A stretch of DNA of 64,000 nucleotides from Acrasis kona (lineage: Eukaryota; Heterolobosea; Eutetramitea; Acrasida; Acrasidae), in the NCBI GenBank assembly GCA_026419775.2, contig JAOPGA020000471.1:1-64000 (forward strand), in the 5' to 3' direction. How positions within the stretch are numbered: the stretch's first letter is position 1; each line of letters begins with the position of its first letter. The translations under genes and the position numbers were made by a program. A model generated the notes under the pieces. The model made no database searches. It was not told where the DNA came from and was given only the letters and a program-made list of their open reading frames with translations. Positions 52,514-63,122 of this stretch are shown here, piece by piece.

Positions 52514-53390
52514 ATGCAAAGTACAGATGTTATCGCAACAATTGCATCTTATCTCGATCTACAAGCAAAAGAAGCTACGAATTTGATACTAGTAAGCAAG
52601 CAGTTTCAAATAGTATTCGAGAGTGATGCAGTGTGGTACAAAATATGGAATGCCAGATACCCGTTGTACTCCGGCGCTATCACTAAAAACTACAAATTTT
52701 GTTACTCGGAGCTGAACATTTATTGGTCAAAAGTAAAAAATCGTTCAAAATCAGACGTCAAGGTATATGTAATGGGCGCAGGTGGTGTCGGCAAATCCAC
52801 ACTTATAATTAAATTAACGACCGGCCATTACGTAGAGGAGTATGACCCCACCATAGAGGACAGCTACCGAAAAGCAATAAAAATAGGAAATGAACAAGTA
52901 ACACTAGACATATTAGGTAAGAAATGTTGATTGTCACATGCAATTCACATGTAAAGACAGTGCTGGTCCAGAGGAATTTTATCCTCTAATAAGTAACTAC
53001 ATTCGGAGTAGTGATTACGTTATAATATGTTATGACTGTACATCAAGAAGCTCCTTCGACCAAATCTTAACAAATTATTACAACACTGTAAGAATTGTGA
53101 CAGAAAATCACATAAGGAAGCCAAAAATACTAATAGTGGAATGCAAGAGGGATAAGGACGTTATACAAGGATTACATTACATTGACCAACGAGAAGGAAT
53201 TCATTTGGCAGAATCAATTAATGCTCTCTTTGTAACTACCAGCGCTTTATCAGATATTAATGTTGATTTACCTTTCCGTTTGGTAGCAGAGGACCACCTC
53301 ATGGTTAGTCCAGATCTGATTGAAAGGTTGAGTAGAGGAGAGCCCATATCGCAACTTGTAGGTAAAAAGAAAAAGTGTATTGTATGCTAA
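52514..53390 (+). CDS. F-box-Ras GTPase fusion with degenerate switch II
   Basis: Two exons (intron 52917-52956, 40 nt) give 278 residues. Residues ~3-50 form an F-box-like helix set ([20 protein letters not shown] and [11 protein letters not shown]). From ~85 a Ras domain follows: G1 GAGGVGKST, effector [11 protein letters not shown], and G3 DSAGPEEF, with Pro where the catalytic Gln normally sits. G4 is altered to CKRDKD and G5 to TSAL. The tail is KKKKCIVC, a CaaX box. GTP hydrolysis is predicted to be impaired. The F-box might recruit SCF ligase to a membrane-tethered GTPase. Confidence 0.82.
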
Positions 53391-53529
53391 TAAATATATT
53401 TATTAATCGTAACGTGCGCATGGACACAATACCAATAGTACTATCTTTACATTTGTAACTGTTCATGATTTTCATTTGGGAGTAATTATACCCAAAGTTT
53501 AAAAATAAACTGATCTACAAGGGCAGGAG

Positions 53530-53536
53530 TATAAAA
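53530..53536 (+). promoter_or_regulatory. TATA-like box
   Basis: TATAAAA lies 41 bp upstream of the ATG at 53577, a suitable place for a core promoter with a very short 5' UTR. Composition is AT-rich, so chance is possible. Confidence 0.3.
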
Positions 53537-53576
53537 TGGTTAGAGGGATATTCTCACAAATATACAAACAAAAAAA

Positions 53577-53708
53577 ATGAGTGATGTAAAGAGAGAATAC
53601 GTTGATACTAAGGACCAGACTTTAACCGACCTAACTGGCGAAGTTAGAGGAGTCGACGGAGCCGGCTTTAACCTTGACGCAAGCAGAGAGACACTATTGA
53701 GCGACTAA
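53577..53708 (+). CDS. 43-residue hydrophilic small protein
   Basis: A short ORF (MSDVKREYVDTKDQTLTDL...) with balanced base composition unlike its AT-rich surroundings and a TATA-like box upstream. It ends ASRETLLSD. Acidic and Thr/Asp-rich, with no cysteine or membrane segment. It is isolated between genes by more than 180 bp on each side. The contrast in composition is the main reason to call it real. Confidence 0.5.
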   Translation: MSDVKREYVDTKDQTLTDLTGEVRGVDGAGFNLDASRETLLSD

Positions 53709-53981
53709 ATGTAAATAAATGTAATATTCTATGTTTCCATCTGTTCATTTATCACCGCATCGACACCAATTACCAATGTATTTGAACAACACCAAATCTG
53801 AGAAGTGTTTTTCAACATTATTACACTTCATGTACTTCCTCCTACTTTATAAAACTCATTGTTGGTAGTGTGTTTGAAGCAAATTGACTCCAAGTTTCCA
53901 CAAACACACCAAGTAAATGTTTCAACACATGAAAGAGCAACTATAACCTAAACAATTTATTTTCAATATTTCTGTACAGCA

Positions 53982-55418
53982 TTATTCTCTTGTGATAGAC
54001 AAAAAGAAATCCTCAAACTCCTTCTCCGTCATACCTGGATCAAACAAGTCTTCCTCACCAATGATGCTGAACGAATTGTTGATAAAGTCGTTAAAACTTT
54101 CGTTAGAACTTTCGGAGCCACTGGAATTCTGATTACTCAAAATGTTCTGCTGGTTGGTGTAGTCCCAGATTACACTCTCTAAGATGTTCTTCAAATCATT
54201 CAGCCTCGCGGTCCACAAAATGGATGAACTCCAAACTAATTTCACGGCGTCATAATCCTTTTTCAACACCTGAAGTAATGCATTTCTATCGTCCAAGTTC
54301 TTATTAAATTCTTGCAAATGAAAAGACACGGCTGCACCTAGGATGGCACCCACCGTTTTAAATAGAACTTTATTGGTTACAATAATTTCAACAATAGTGT
54401 CGGCTTCTCTCCTCGCCTGTACCCAATCTTGGACTTGTGTGTAGTATTGAAGGTAGGCTCCGTGGACAACCAACGAAATTGTATTTGACCTGTACAGACT
54501 CTTGTTGGTGGCATCATACAAATTTTCTGAAAACCAATGTATCCTACTTGGGTTTAATGGGTAGCAGTCGTTAGAGCCGTTTCTTAAATCAGTATGAATG
54601 TCTTGAATTTCTTGATGTGTTAATTGGAATGAGTTTCCGCCCTGTGCTCCCATGGCATCAAGCGAACATTTCCGTTCAACGTATTGCTTCAGTATAAAGT
54701 GTAGATCAAAGCTGTTTGTAATCATGGCATTAAGAGTTCTAAACTCGTGTTCTATGAAATTTAACTTTGGGTCTCTGTTGCCGACTGATAATTGACTGTC
54801 AACAAATAACTTGGTGGCATTATAGTAGAATTTCGCCCTTAGTAAGTCATAGTCTACAGCACAATACACTCCTAGAAAACAACAGCACGCGGCAGTAACG
54901 TAACTGTCAAACACAGAGTCAAGGCTGGGGCCAATCAACTTTCGTGCTTTATTAAAATGTCGAATGCTTTGGTCTTTAGTACCCCAATATTTCGTCCATA
55001 TTGCGTAAATACAATAGACAAGGGCAACATCCTCTGGATTTGCAATACAGTCATGCAGATCATCTCTATTATTATCTTTATCCTTTTCTACAATTTTTGC
55101 AGCCTTTATAATCTGCTCAGTAGATAGCACTGGCATGTTAAATTTTAACATGTGCGTCAACAAAGATAATGCATCTTTGCCGATGTGACAGGGGATAATT
55201 TTCTGTAGTTCTGAAGATGCTTCTTCTGTGATTGAATTCATTGGCATACTAGCTTGTTGATCATCATAAGTACATTTTCTATTTCTCTTGGTGCAAAGCC
55301 CGCACGTTGGCATCACTTTGTCGCACTTTTTATGCTGCTTTCTGCATGTTATACACGAGGACTTTGAGAGTGTAGCAATCGACAAGTTGTTGAATGTTGG
55401 CCACATGTTTTCAAGCAA
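53982..55418 (-). CDS. Zn2Cys6 binuclear-cluster transcription factor
   Basis: 478 residues, single exon. The N-terminus carries the Gal4-type cluster C-x2-C-x6-C-x6-C-x2-C-x6-C (Cys22, 25, 32, 39, 42, 49) with the basic segment CRKQHKKCDK. The middle is helical with hydrophobic patches (AACCCFLGVYCAVDYDLLRAKF), as in the regulatory region of such factors. The end is an acidic/Ser-rich candidate activation region (SSGSESSNESFNDF, EEDLFDPGMTEKEFEDFF). It probably binds CGG half-sites in DNA. The family is mostly fungal but is known in some amoebae. Confidence 0.88.
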   Translation of the reverse strand: MLENMWPTFNNLSIATLSKSSCITCRKQHKKCDKVMPTCGLCTKRNRKCTYDDQQASMPMNSITEEASSELQKIIPCHIGKDALSLLTHMLKFNMPVLSTEQIIKAAKIVEKDKDNNRDDLHDCIANPEDVALVYCIYAIWTKYWGTKDQSIRHFNKARKLIGPSLDSVFDSYVTAACCCFLGVYCAVDYDLLRAKFYYNATKLFVDSQLSVGNRDPKLNFIEHEFRTLNAMITNSFDLHFILKQYVERKCSLDAMGAQGGNSFQLTHQEIQDIHTDLRNGSNDCYPLNPSRIHWFSENLYDATNKSLYRSNTISLVVHGAYLQYYTQVQDWVQARREADTIVEIIVTNKVLFKTVGAILGAAVSFHLQEFNKNLDDRNALLQVLKKDYDAVKLVWSSSILWTARLNDLKNILESVIWDYTNQQNILSNQNSSGSESSNESFNDFINNSFSIIGEEDLFDPGMTEKEFEDFFLSITRE

Positions 55419-55847
55419 ACTTCATTGAGAATTTCTAATGGGTGAATTCCATGATTCACGCCTCCAAAACAGGAAAAACACAAAACCGATTTAATGATCT
55501 CTCAAACCACAACCTCCTGCATCTCATATCATGAAGACTAGGTTAAAGCTTGATCATGCACAATAGTAGACTATTGTTTTTGATGCTGCATTACGCGAAA
55601 GAAAAATGTCGCATCTTTCTAAGCATGACACGAGCATAACAAGATAAAGGATAGTTTATTGCATACTATATTATATTTGTACATAAGAAACACAACTGCT
55701 TCTTTCAAAAACTCCTTGCATCTCAAGAAGCACTGTAAATCTTTCATTTCCAAAAAGTGTTAGACACTACACGTCATCTGAAATTGGGCATTCTAAAAGC
55801 ATCAACCGTAGAATTTTGTAAAATACAAAGATAGAAGACGTTCAATT
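55419..55847. other. shared divergent upstream region
   Basis: About 430 bp between the divergent starts of the Zn2Cys6 gene and the serine palmitoyltransferase gene. AT-rich, with no ORF or RNA recognised; presumably it holds both promoters. Confidence 0.4.
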
Positions 55848-57351
55848 ATGACCAATTGCAACCCATCCCTATTCACAATCCTTACCACCTATCTAAACTT
55901 CCTTGCTCTCTTAATCTTCGGACATGTAATATTACATATGGTTTATTATACTCAAACATTAATAGGTTAGAGATTTTTGGAGGACGTATTTCGTGGCAGA
56001 CAGTAGTTCAGTAGTCACTCCGAAAGGATATGCCCCACTTTTGAAATCGTTCGATGACTTTTATCAACGACGCATGTATACTCGCATCAAAGATTGTTGG
56101 GAGAGGCCCATCTGCTCCCGTCCTGCGGCTTGGATTGATATCATGGAGAGAGTATCTACAGACTTTAACAAAACCTTTACTTTCACAAAAAAAACCATTC
56201 ATGCCCTTAACTTGGGCTCCTACAATTATCTTGGTTTTGCATTGAATCCTGACCATGTAACAAAAGAAATTTTCAACTCCCTCGACCAATATGGAATTGG
56301 TACTTGTTCACCAGCCGGTGAATTTGGATATACCGCAGTTCATCGTGACCTCGAGAAGGAGGTGGCTCAATTTGTAGGAAAAGAGGATTCAGTAGTGTTC
56401 AGCATGGGTTATGCCACCAACTCTACAACTTTCCCATGCTTAGCTGGTAAGGGCAGCTTAATCATTTCCGATAGGTTGAACCACACTTCCATTGTGAGAG
56501 GTGCACGTGCAACTGGCGCCAAAATCGAGGTGTTCAAGCACAACAACATGAAGCATCTAGAGCACGTCATAAGACAAGCCATCGTCAAAGGTCAACCCAA
56601 GACGCGTCGCCCATGGAAGAAAATCATCATCGTTGTCGAAGGCATCTATAGCATGGAAGGCGAGATGGTTGACTTGAAGACTTGCGTTGAGTTGAAGAAG
56701 AAATACAAGTGCTACCTATATGTAGACGAAGCACACAGCATCGGAGCCATAGGAAAATCAGGCAAGGGAATATGCGAACACACCGGCGTAGATCCTGCTG
56801 ACGTCGACATCTTGATGGGTACTTTTACAAAATCATTCGGAAGCGTCGGAGGCTACGTAGCAAGCAGCAAGGCCGTCATAAATCACATTCGTAGAACCAG
56901 TTTCTCTCCACTATACGGATCCTCCATGCCAGTAGCGTGTGCTTGTCAAGCCTTGAATGCCTTACGTGTCATAACAGGAGAAGATGGAACCAACATTGGA
57001 AAAGAGAGATTACAAGCATTGGCACGCAATTCAGAATACTTTTTGAACGGTCTTAGAAAGTTAGGGTTTGAAGTGATTGCTGACGTCGGAAGTCCAGTCA
57101 TTGTAGTAATGTTATATAATCCTGGAAAGATGCCTGGCTTCAGTCGCGAATGTTTGAAGAGAGGAGTGGCCGTCGTGGTGGTTGGAGCGCCGGCAACCGA
57201 CATTTTGGAGGGTCGGGTTAGATTCTGTCTTAGTGCTAACCATACAATAGAAGACTTGGAGCTTGCTCTCGAAAAGTTGTCGGAAGTAGGTGACCTCACG
57301 AATACCAAGTATATGAAACAAAAGATGCTTCAAGGACAAGACACGCATTGA
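55848..57351 (+). CDS. LCB2: serine palmitoyltransferase subunit 2
   Basis: Two exons (intron 55926-55965, 40 nt) give 487 residues. The short first exon MTNCNPSLFTILTTYLNFLALLIFGH is an ER membrane anchor and joins VRDFWRTYFV. The PLP aldimine Lys lies in GTFTKSFGSVGGY, the hallmark separating LCB2 from LCB1. Also present: YNYLGFA, DEAHSIGAIG, TRIKDCWERPICSRPA. It condenses serine and palmitoyl-CoA as the first step of sphingolipid synthesis. LCB1 is not in this window. The larger exon alone lacks an ATG, which supports the upstream exon. Confidence 0.96.
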
Positions 57352-57565
57352 TACATTAAAAAGTTCTTTATATAAAAATAGTCTTTGTAACACTATATTG
57401 ACTAATAAGGAGTTGGGGAGTTGTTGATTGGTGCTAAGCATGTCAATGTCATAAAATTTAGATGATTCTTCTTGTTTTTCGAAATAACTGTACTCACACC
57501 CGACTCATAGATTAGGAAAATAGGACACACCCTTATCCACTAGAACAATAGAGTACAATCAATAC

Positions 57566-59653
57566 ATGTCAACTAGCCCAACTAAGACTAAGAGCAACAC
57601 AGACCCGTTTGGAGATTTCTTCACTAGCAGTACGAGCACCTCACCTCAAGTAAAGAATAGCATACTAACAGATGGTACGGCGGCGATCGGCACTGATCCT
57701 AATACCGAGGATGTGAATTTTGCCAGATGCAAGCTATGCTTCAAGATTGTTCACAACAATAGAGAATGTCGCCATTGCCATTCCTTGTTTTGCAACGAGC
57801 ATATTAAGAACCATCTCAAGACTAGCGATACTTGCCCCGTGTGTAGCAAGAGCCCTGTTTCACTTGAGGGTGATTTTGATCACAATTTCTTGGTGCAAAG
57901 AATAGTCAACGACTTGAATGCCCCATGTCCATTAGGTTGTGGACAAAAAGTACACAGTTCTGACGCACAGAGTCACTCCAATGTATGTGAGAAGCTCAAG
58001 GTCACGTGTCCCATGCGAAAGTATGGTTGCACTTGGAACGGAGAGAGAAGCCAAGCGAGATCTCACATTGAGTCTTCCTGTCCCTACTTTGCCGTCAAGA
58101 ATGTTCTAGAGTCTTACGAGGAGAAACTTTTGCACCGTGACCAATTGGCACAACAGCAAAAAAAGTACTGGGAAGGAGTCGTTCTGAAAAAGGACTTGCA
58201 AATCATGCATCTCAATAGGGAGTTGCAGCAGGCCCAACAGACCATTTCACAATTAGATCATTCCCATCACGGCCACCATTCAAAGATTTTTAGTTCCAAC
58301 GAAGGGCTTCACAACGGTTCGGCCTTCTCCGGCACCCACAGCTTGTTCGGCGACATGCCTCACTCTAAAAATCAGCTCAGCCCTAGTCAACTTTCCGATT
58401 TGATCATTTCCCCTCAGAACAAGTCAACCATCAACCATCAAAAGAAACCATTCGAGAATGTGATCCAGAAGCGTCTGTTCGCACAAGACAATGTGGTCAG
58501 CATGAGTCCCATCAACGGCTTCAACATTATGAGCGACATTGTCGACTCTCCAGATGACGACCAACTAGACGACGAACAAAACTTTGTGGACAGAGTCATC
58601 AAGGACATGGAAGACAATCATTCCGCACACGAATCCATCGTGCTGTCCATTCCGCCATCGGCATCATCCTCGTCATCCACTCCATCATCCTACCAGGACA
58701 TTAAATCGGATCCGCGCGATCTCTACCTGCTTGCCGGCGGTGGAGTGGGATCCATCAAGGTATGGGACATTAACGAACCAGAAGAATGCATCATGAGCTT
58801 GAAAGGACACACTAGATTCGTCAGCGCCCTCTACACTCACAAAGGAAAAGTATGTTCCGGATCGGGCGACACCTCCATTCGACTGTGGGATTTCTCCACC
58901 GGAGAATGCGAAAAAATGTTGACCGGATGTGATGGCAAAGTAGGAGCCTTGTGCAGTTATGGCGATCTGCTGGTCTCTGGAAGCAAAGACGGCGCCACCA
59001 ATCACAAGATTCGACTATGGAACACCGAAAAGAACGTTTGCGTCAGGACGCTCCAGGGCCACTCCGACTGGATCAACGTGCTGACCGCTCACGACAAGAT
59101 GCTCTTCTCCGGCAGCGGAGACAGAACGGTGAGAATTTGGGACCTCGAGAAGGGAAAGTGTTTGGTCAAGTACGAAAATCCAAGTTTCGTGCTGAGTCTG
59201 TACCACCACGCAGATCATCATTTGCTGTACTGTGGTACCTATGACGGCATGATCAGGACGTGGGATTTGCGTGCCAATCAAAAGGTGATTCGAACGGTCA
59301 AGGCGCATGCCAGCGGCGTGTTGAGCCTGGCCCATCACGACAACATGTTGTGCAGCGGAAGCAAGGACGAGACCATTCGCGTGTGGGACTATAGAACGCT
59401 GGGCGGAACCAGCAGCTGCGTGACGAAGCAATGGACCGATAATAGCGTTAGAACTTTTGTAGGACACAATAATGCCGTCAAGTGTTTGATTAGCTATAAC
59501 CAAAAGTATTTGGCGAGCGGCAGTTACGATAGAACGGTCAAGCTGTGGGATGTGAGCGCTGGTGGGCCTCAGGGTGGAGAGGAACAGGACGTGAGCGTCA
59601 TGACCATCGAGACTGGATTTAAGGTTTATAGCTTGTGCACTTTTAGTGAATAA
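57566..59653 (+). CDS. TRAF7-like RING/TRAF-zinc-finger/WD40 protein
   Basis: 695 residues, single exon. RING-type Cys/His cluster (CKLCFKIVHNN ... CPVCSK, about 53-95); TRAF-type zinc fingers (CPLGCGQKVHSSDAQSH, CPMRKYGCTWNGERSQ; about 117-175); coiled coil (about 180-230); disordered Ser-rich linker (about 235-385); seven WD40 repeats (about 390-690; for example SGSGDTSIRLWDF and SGSYDRTVKLWDV). This is the order of animal TRAF7, an E3 ligase and MEKK3-pathway scaffold. The coding sequence of the WD region is less AT-rich than its neighbours. Stop overlaps AATAAA. Confidence 0.88.
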   Translation: MSTSPTKTKSNTDPFGDFFTSSTSTSPQVKNSILTDGTAAIGTDPNTEDVNFARCKLCFKIVHNNRECRHCHSLFCNEHIKNHLKTSDTCPVCSKSPVSLEGDFDHNFLVQRIVNDLNAPCPLGCGQKVHSSDAQSHSNVCEKLKVTCPMRKYGCTWNGERSQARSHIESSCPYFAVKNVLESYEEKLLHRDQLAQQQKKYWEGVVLKKDLQIMHLNRELQQAQQTISQLDHSHHGHHSKIFSSNEGLHNGSAFSGTHSLFGDMPHSKNQLSPSQLSDLIISPQNKSTINHQKKPFENVIQKRLFAQDNVVSMSPINGFNIMSDIVDSPDDDQLDDEQNFVDRVIKDMEDNHSAHESIVLSIPPSASSSSSTPSSYQDIKSDPRDLYLLAGGGVGSIKVWDINEPEECIMSLKGHTRFVSALYTHKGKVCSGSGDTSIRLWDFSTGECEKMLTGCDGKVGALCSYGDLLVSGSKDGATNHKIRLWNTEKNVCVRTLQGHSDWINVLTAHDKMLFSGSGDRTVRIWDLEKGKCLVKYENPSFVLSLYHHADHHLLYCGTYDGMIRTWDLRANQKVIRTVKAHASGVLSLAHHDNMLCSGSKDETIRVWDYRTLGGTSSCVTKQWTDNSVRTFVGHNNAVKCLISYNQKYLASGSYDRTVKLWDVSAGGPQGGEEQDVSVMTIETGFKVYSLCTFSE

Positions 59654-59700
59654 AATTTAGGGTTGACCATATTATCCTTATTATTGTGCGCTTATTTTTA

Positions 59701-60870
59701 ATGTTTCATAACAAGACTTTGGCACCAACGATACAACGTATTATTAATGTGTTGGACGAGAGTTTGGAGGATTTGACCAACATACAACATGTGCCCGTGA
59801 TGGTGTCGCAATATACGAGCAGCGTTCAATCTGCATTTAGTGCAGAAGTGCAACAGGCCATTTCTCAACTTTATGAAGAGGAGAAGAATTTGGAAATCAA
59901 ATACAAGGAAAAGGTTGGAATCGTTGAATTGTTGGAGGCGAGCGATCCAATCAAGAAATCTGTAAAGAGAATTTGTCAACTCATGAGACAGGGTGGGTAT
60001 CAGAAGAAGAGCTTGCGTCGTGACAAGGAGGCTTATAACGTAAAATTAGGCAGATTGATACAACGATTGACTGATATGCGTGAGGTATGGTGTGACAAGT
60101 TGAACACCACGGTGGAAGAGGAACAGATTAGAGCGGAGCAGCGAAGCGAGACTGCAGCTAGAGATAAAAAGGCTAGTGCAGACGTAAAGGCGTTGAGGAG
60201 GGAGTTGGCTAGCGAGCGTAGTATAAGAGAGAAGGAAGTATCGCTTCGTGAAGATGCCATCAAAAAGCTACAGGACGAATTGTTTTACTTACAATCGTCA
60301 ACCAAAAATGAGAGGCAAGATTTTGATAATTCTAACATTGAGAAGGAGGATGCAGAAAAGAAGAAGCACATCAAATTCGATACGCTGCTGAGGGAGCAAA
60401 TTGAAAAGACAAAAGAATCATTGAAATCAGTAAAACAAGAACATGAGAAATTAGAAAAGGAGTTGATCTTGTTGCGAAAGAATGAAGAAAAGCAGGTAGA
60501 GGCACTTGTTGGTAATTATGATAAAACAATGTCCGAAACATCCGTAAAAATTAATGGTTTAATGAGAGATTATGAACGAGACGAAAAGAGAGTAAATTAC
60601 TTGTTAGCAGAGTTGAAAAAGTTTGAACAGGATAAAAAGGAGAAGGAAGAGGAGCTAAGGATGATAATGGAGGAACGTAAATCTATCGAAGATCGCAGAC
60701 GTTTGAAGAACGAGGCAGCTTCAACTATAGGAAGGGTTTGGCGCAACTACAAGGCAAGACAGGAGGAAGCGAAAAGGGCGTCGAAGAAGAGAACAAAAGG
60801 AAGAAAAGCTTCAAAATCACCAGCAAAGGGTTCAAGAGGAAAGAGTCCCAGTAAAACAAAAAAAATGTAA
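59701..60870 (+). CDS. coiled-coil IQ-motif protein, DRC9/DRC10-like
   Basis: 389 residues from the ATG at 59701, 47 bp after the TRAF7-like stop. It is almost wholly coiled coil from ~40 to 345. A single IQ-like motif (ASTIGRVWRNYKARQ) and a Lys/Ser-rich basic tail (SPAKGSRGKSPSKTKKM) follow. This layout (long coil, one C-terminal IQ, basic end) is that of nexin-dynein regulatory complex subunits IQCG/IQCD in motile flagella. Which of the two is uncertain, and other IQ coiled-coil proteins remain possible. Its stop is 7 bp from that of the convergent RCC1-repeat gene. Confidence 0.65.
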   Translation: MFHNKTLAPTIQRIINVLDESLEDLTNIQHVPVMVSQYTSSVQSAFSAEVQQAISQLYEEEKNLEIKYKEKVGIVELLEASDPIKKSVKRICQLMRQGGYQKKSLRRDKEAYNVKLGRLIQRLTDMREVWCDKLNTTVEEEQIRAEQRSETAARDKKASADVKALRRELASERSIREKEVSLREDAIKKLQDELFYLQSSTKNERQDFDNSNIEKEDAEKKKHIKFDTLLREQIEKTKESLKSVKQEHEKLEKELILLRKNEEKQVEALVGNYDKTMSETSVKINGLMRDYERDEKRVNYLLAELKKFEQDKKEKEEELRMIMEERKSIEDRRRLKNEAASTIGRVWRNYKARQEEAKRASKKRTKGRKASKSPAKGSRGKSPSKTKKM

Positions 60871-60877
60871 ATACACT

Positions 60878-62300
60878 TTAAGATAAAATCAACTTTATGT
60901 CCTTAAAAGCTTCATCACGAAGTAACTTTCCTCCCATCTTTGGTTTCCTTGAGAATAATGGATGAATCAAAAACAATGCGTGCGCTCTTCCCATATCGAT
61001 TATTATAACTTTTCCGTTACCAAATGGATGCCTGTAAGGCACAAATGAATCATGATCCGTTGTTGTACCTATTCCCAATTGACCTTCGTCGTTTTTTCCA
61101 GTCATATAAATGTCGTTCTGGTTCGTCATTATAGCTGTAGAGTTGGACAAGTGGCAGAATACATTTTTAATTATAGCGTCGGTGGGCAGTGTTATCCGAA
61201 CCATACTCCTGTAAAATTCAACGTTTGATGGCAGTCCCAACTGTCCGTATTCGTTAGATCCTGACCCGTAAAGTTCGTTGTTATCTGATAAATGTGAGAC
61301 GGGGCGGTGTGATGTATTTACTTGTGACGAATAATGTGTGATGGTACCCACATTGAGCACTTACAATGTTTAAATCTGTATTAATTAGCGTGGGCTGTAC
61401 AACGTTGAACTCATCCCCTATTGCGAGTTGACCAACATGATTCAATCCACTACCGTATAGTTTTCCATCTTCTAATAAAATGTCAAGTTATTCTAGTAAT
61501 CGATTACTAACCTGTTGTGATAATCAAGTGTGCAAACCCTGTGGACATTCGAATGATTTTCTTGTCAATTGCATGTTTTAATGGTGTGGTTTGGTTTAAT
61601 TGTTGACCAGAACCTAACTGCCCGAAGCAATTCTAATGAATCAGAATAGTAATTAAAAATTAACTAACGTGTCCGCTCCCAAACACTTCACCTGAGTCTG
61701 TAAGAAATAATGTATGGTTACCACCGCACGTTGCTGATACGATATTGTAGAACCCCGGTACTCTTGCGAACACGTTGGACTTGGTGTCCTCTGTAGTATA
61801 ACATAACTGTCCGTAAGCATTTTCTCCGCATGTGTGCAACTCTCCATCACCTATTGTTAGAATATCGTAATGTAGTTCGCATACTTGTTAAGAGAATGGT
61901 GTGGTTATTACATGAGGCCACATCAAACCTTTTGTTTCTCGGTATATTATAATCCACCTTGCATAAAGTATTTCTATCCACATAGTCCCCAAGTCCTAAC
62001 TGTCCTGACTCGTTCGCACCACAACAATATATCTCATTATCCTCTTGCGTATGTAAGATGAATGTATAGGGGTGCATACAGCATACCGGTTATAATGCAT
62101 GTGTGATTGAAACCACTCGACACCAGTTTTGGAGTGAAAGTAGTGTTTATTTGTTTGCTTTGGACCAACCTATCCGTGTCGCCATGTCCGCATTGACCAT
62201 GGTCATTCTCACCACTAGAGCACACTATGATTTGTGCATCGTTATCCACCACTCTTGGTCTCTTCGTGGGTTGAGGGGATAAACCAACGTTACGCTTCAT
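60878..62300 (-). CDS. RCC1-repeat beta-propeller protein
   Basis: Six exons with five introns (34-43 nt) give 410 residues. RCC1-type blades recur (CSSGENDHGQCGHGD, CCGANESGQLGLGD, CGENAYGQLCY, GSGHNCFGQLGSG, GSGLNHVGQLAIGD, GSGSNEYGQLGLPS, TGKNDEGQLGIGT), i.e. seven blades. The N-terminus is short and basic (MKRNVGLSPQPTKRPR). The end, FKDIKLILS, is just the start of a BTB-like strand, so it may be a shortened relative of RCC1-BTB adaptors. It would act as a protein-binding propeller or guanine exchange factor; the partner is unknown. Confidence 0.9.
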
Positions 62301-62489
62301 ACAAATCTATAAAAAATGACAGCTCATCATAACACTAAACGGACTTTAGAGAGACCAAATTAACTTTGGCTATAAAAAAAATCTGACTCTTCAATCTATT
62401 CAATATCCAAAAAAAGAACTACTCATAAATGGTGAAACAAAATAACAAGTTATATATTTACTTATTAACTTTACATCGATAAGTTATAT

Positions 62490-62571
62490 GGCTGCTTAAC
62501 TCAGTCGGCGTTATGATATAGAGTGCCATCCTAGTAAGATGGAAGTCAGGAGTTCGATTCTCCTAGTAGCC
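62490..62571 (+). tRNA. tRNA-Thr(AGT) with expanded D-loop
   Basis: The acceptor stem 62490-62496/62565-62571 pairs fully (one G-T). D-stem 62499-62502/62521-62524 is ACTC/GAGT. Anticodon stem 62526-62530/62538-62542 has a 7-nt loop CTAGTAA giving anticodon AGT (62533-62535). Variable loop is 5 nt, and the T-arm AGGAG-TTCGATT-CTCCT is canonical. The D-loop is 18 nt rather than 8-11; about 10 nt (CGTTATGATA, 62509-62518) follow the conserved GG. No intron lies at the usual 37/38 site. A T-run is not immediately obvious downstream. Confidence 0.85.
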
Positions 62572-63001
62572 TATTTTATATCTACAAACGATGATGATAT
62601 TTGGGAACAGAACCTGTTAAGGCACAAATGTTACAAGGGTCACTTCTTCCACACAGAAGTCAATTTCGCTTCTCCATTGATTGATTAAAAATTTCGCCTT
62701 TGCTTTCGGTGATTAATGTTCCACTTAACATCATCGATTAATGCACGGCGGGAATGTGTTGAAGGAAGGTCTTTCTACTTGAAAATCTCACAGTTGCAGG
62801 TCGTTGATTGTTTCTATCTTCTCTCTAAAAATAATTATGAACGTAGAAGATTCTAGTAAACAAGATTGACCAGCAAATAATTATAATAGTACAAGAACAG
62901 TGTTAGACTCCTACACAAGTGCTGCTCAGGACGTCAAGTTCTAACCAGATGAATATCATTCTAAGCAACATTTATGAACAAGTCTTATAAAAAGTTGAGG
63001 T
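62572..63001. other. intergenic region, nothing recognised
   Basis: About 430 bp of AT-rich sequence between the tRNA gene and the repeat-protein gene, without ORF or RNA that I can support. Confidence 0.4.
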
Positions 63002-63122
63002 TTATTGGTTACGTTTCCACCATCTTTTATTAAGTAGCTTTATCATACCAGGTGCAACTCCATCTCCATTCAATGCGGCGTCGATTGCACCAACATCGGC
63101 CACCAGTCCACGTGGCGGATAT

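Noticed and set aside
58685-59503. Minus-strand ORFs under the WD40 region
   Set aside because: Antisense shadows of repeated, less AT-rich WD40 codons.
59686-59700. Earlier start of the DRC9/10-like ORF
   Set aside because: The codon at 59686 is GTG; the first ATG is at 59701.
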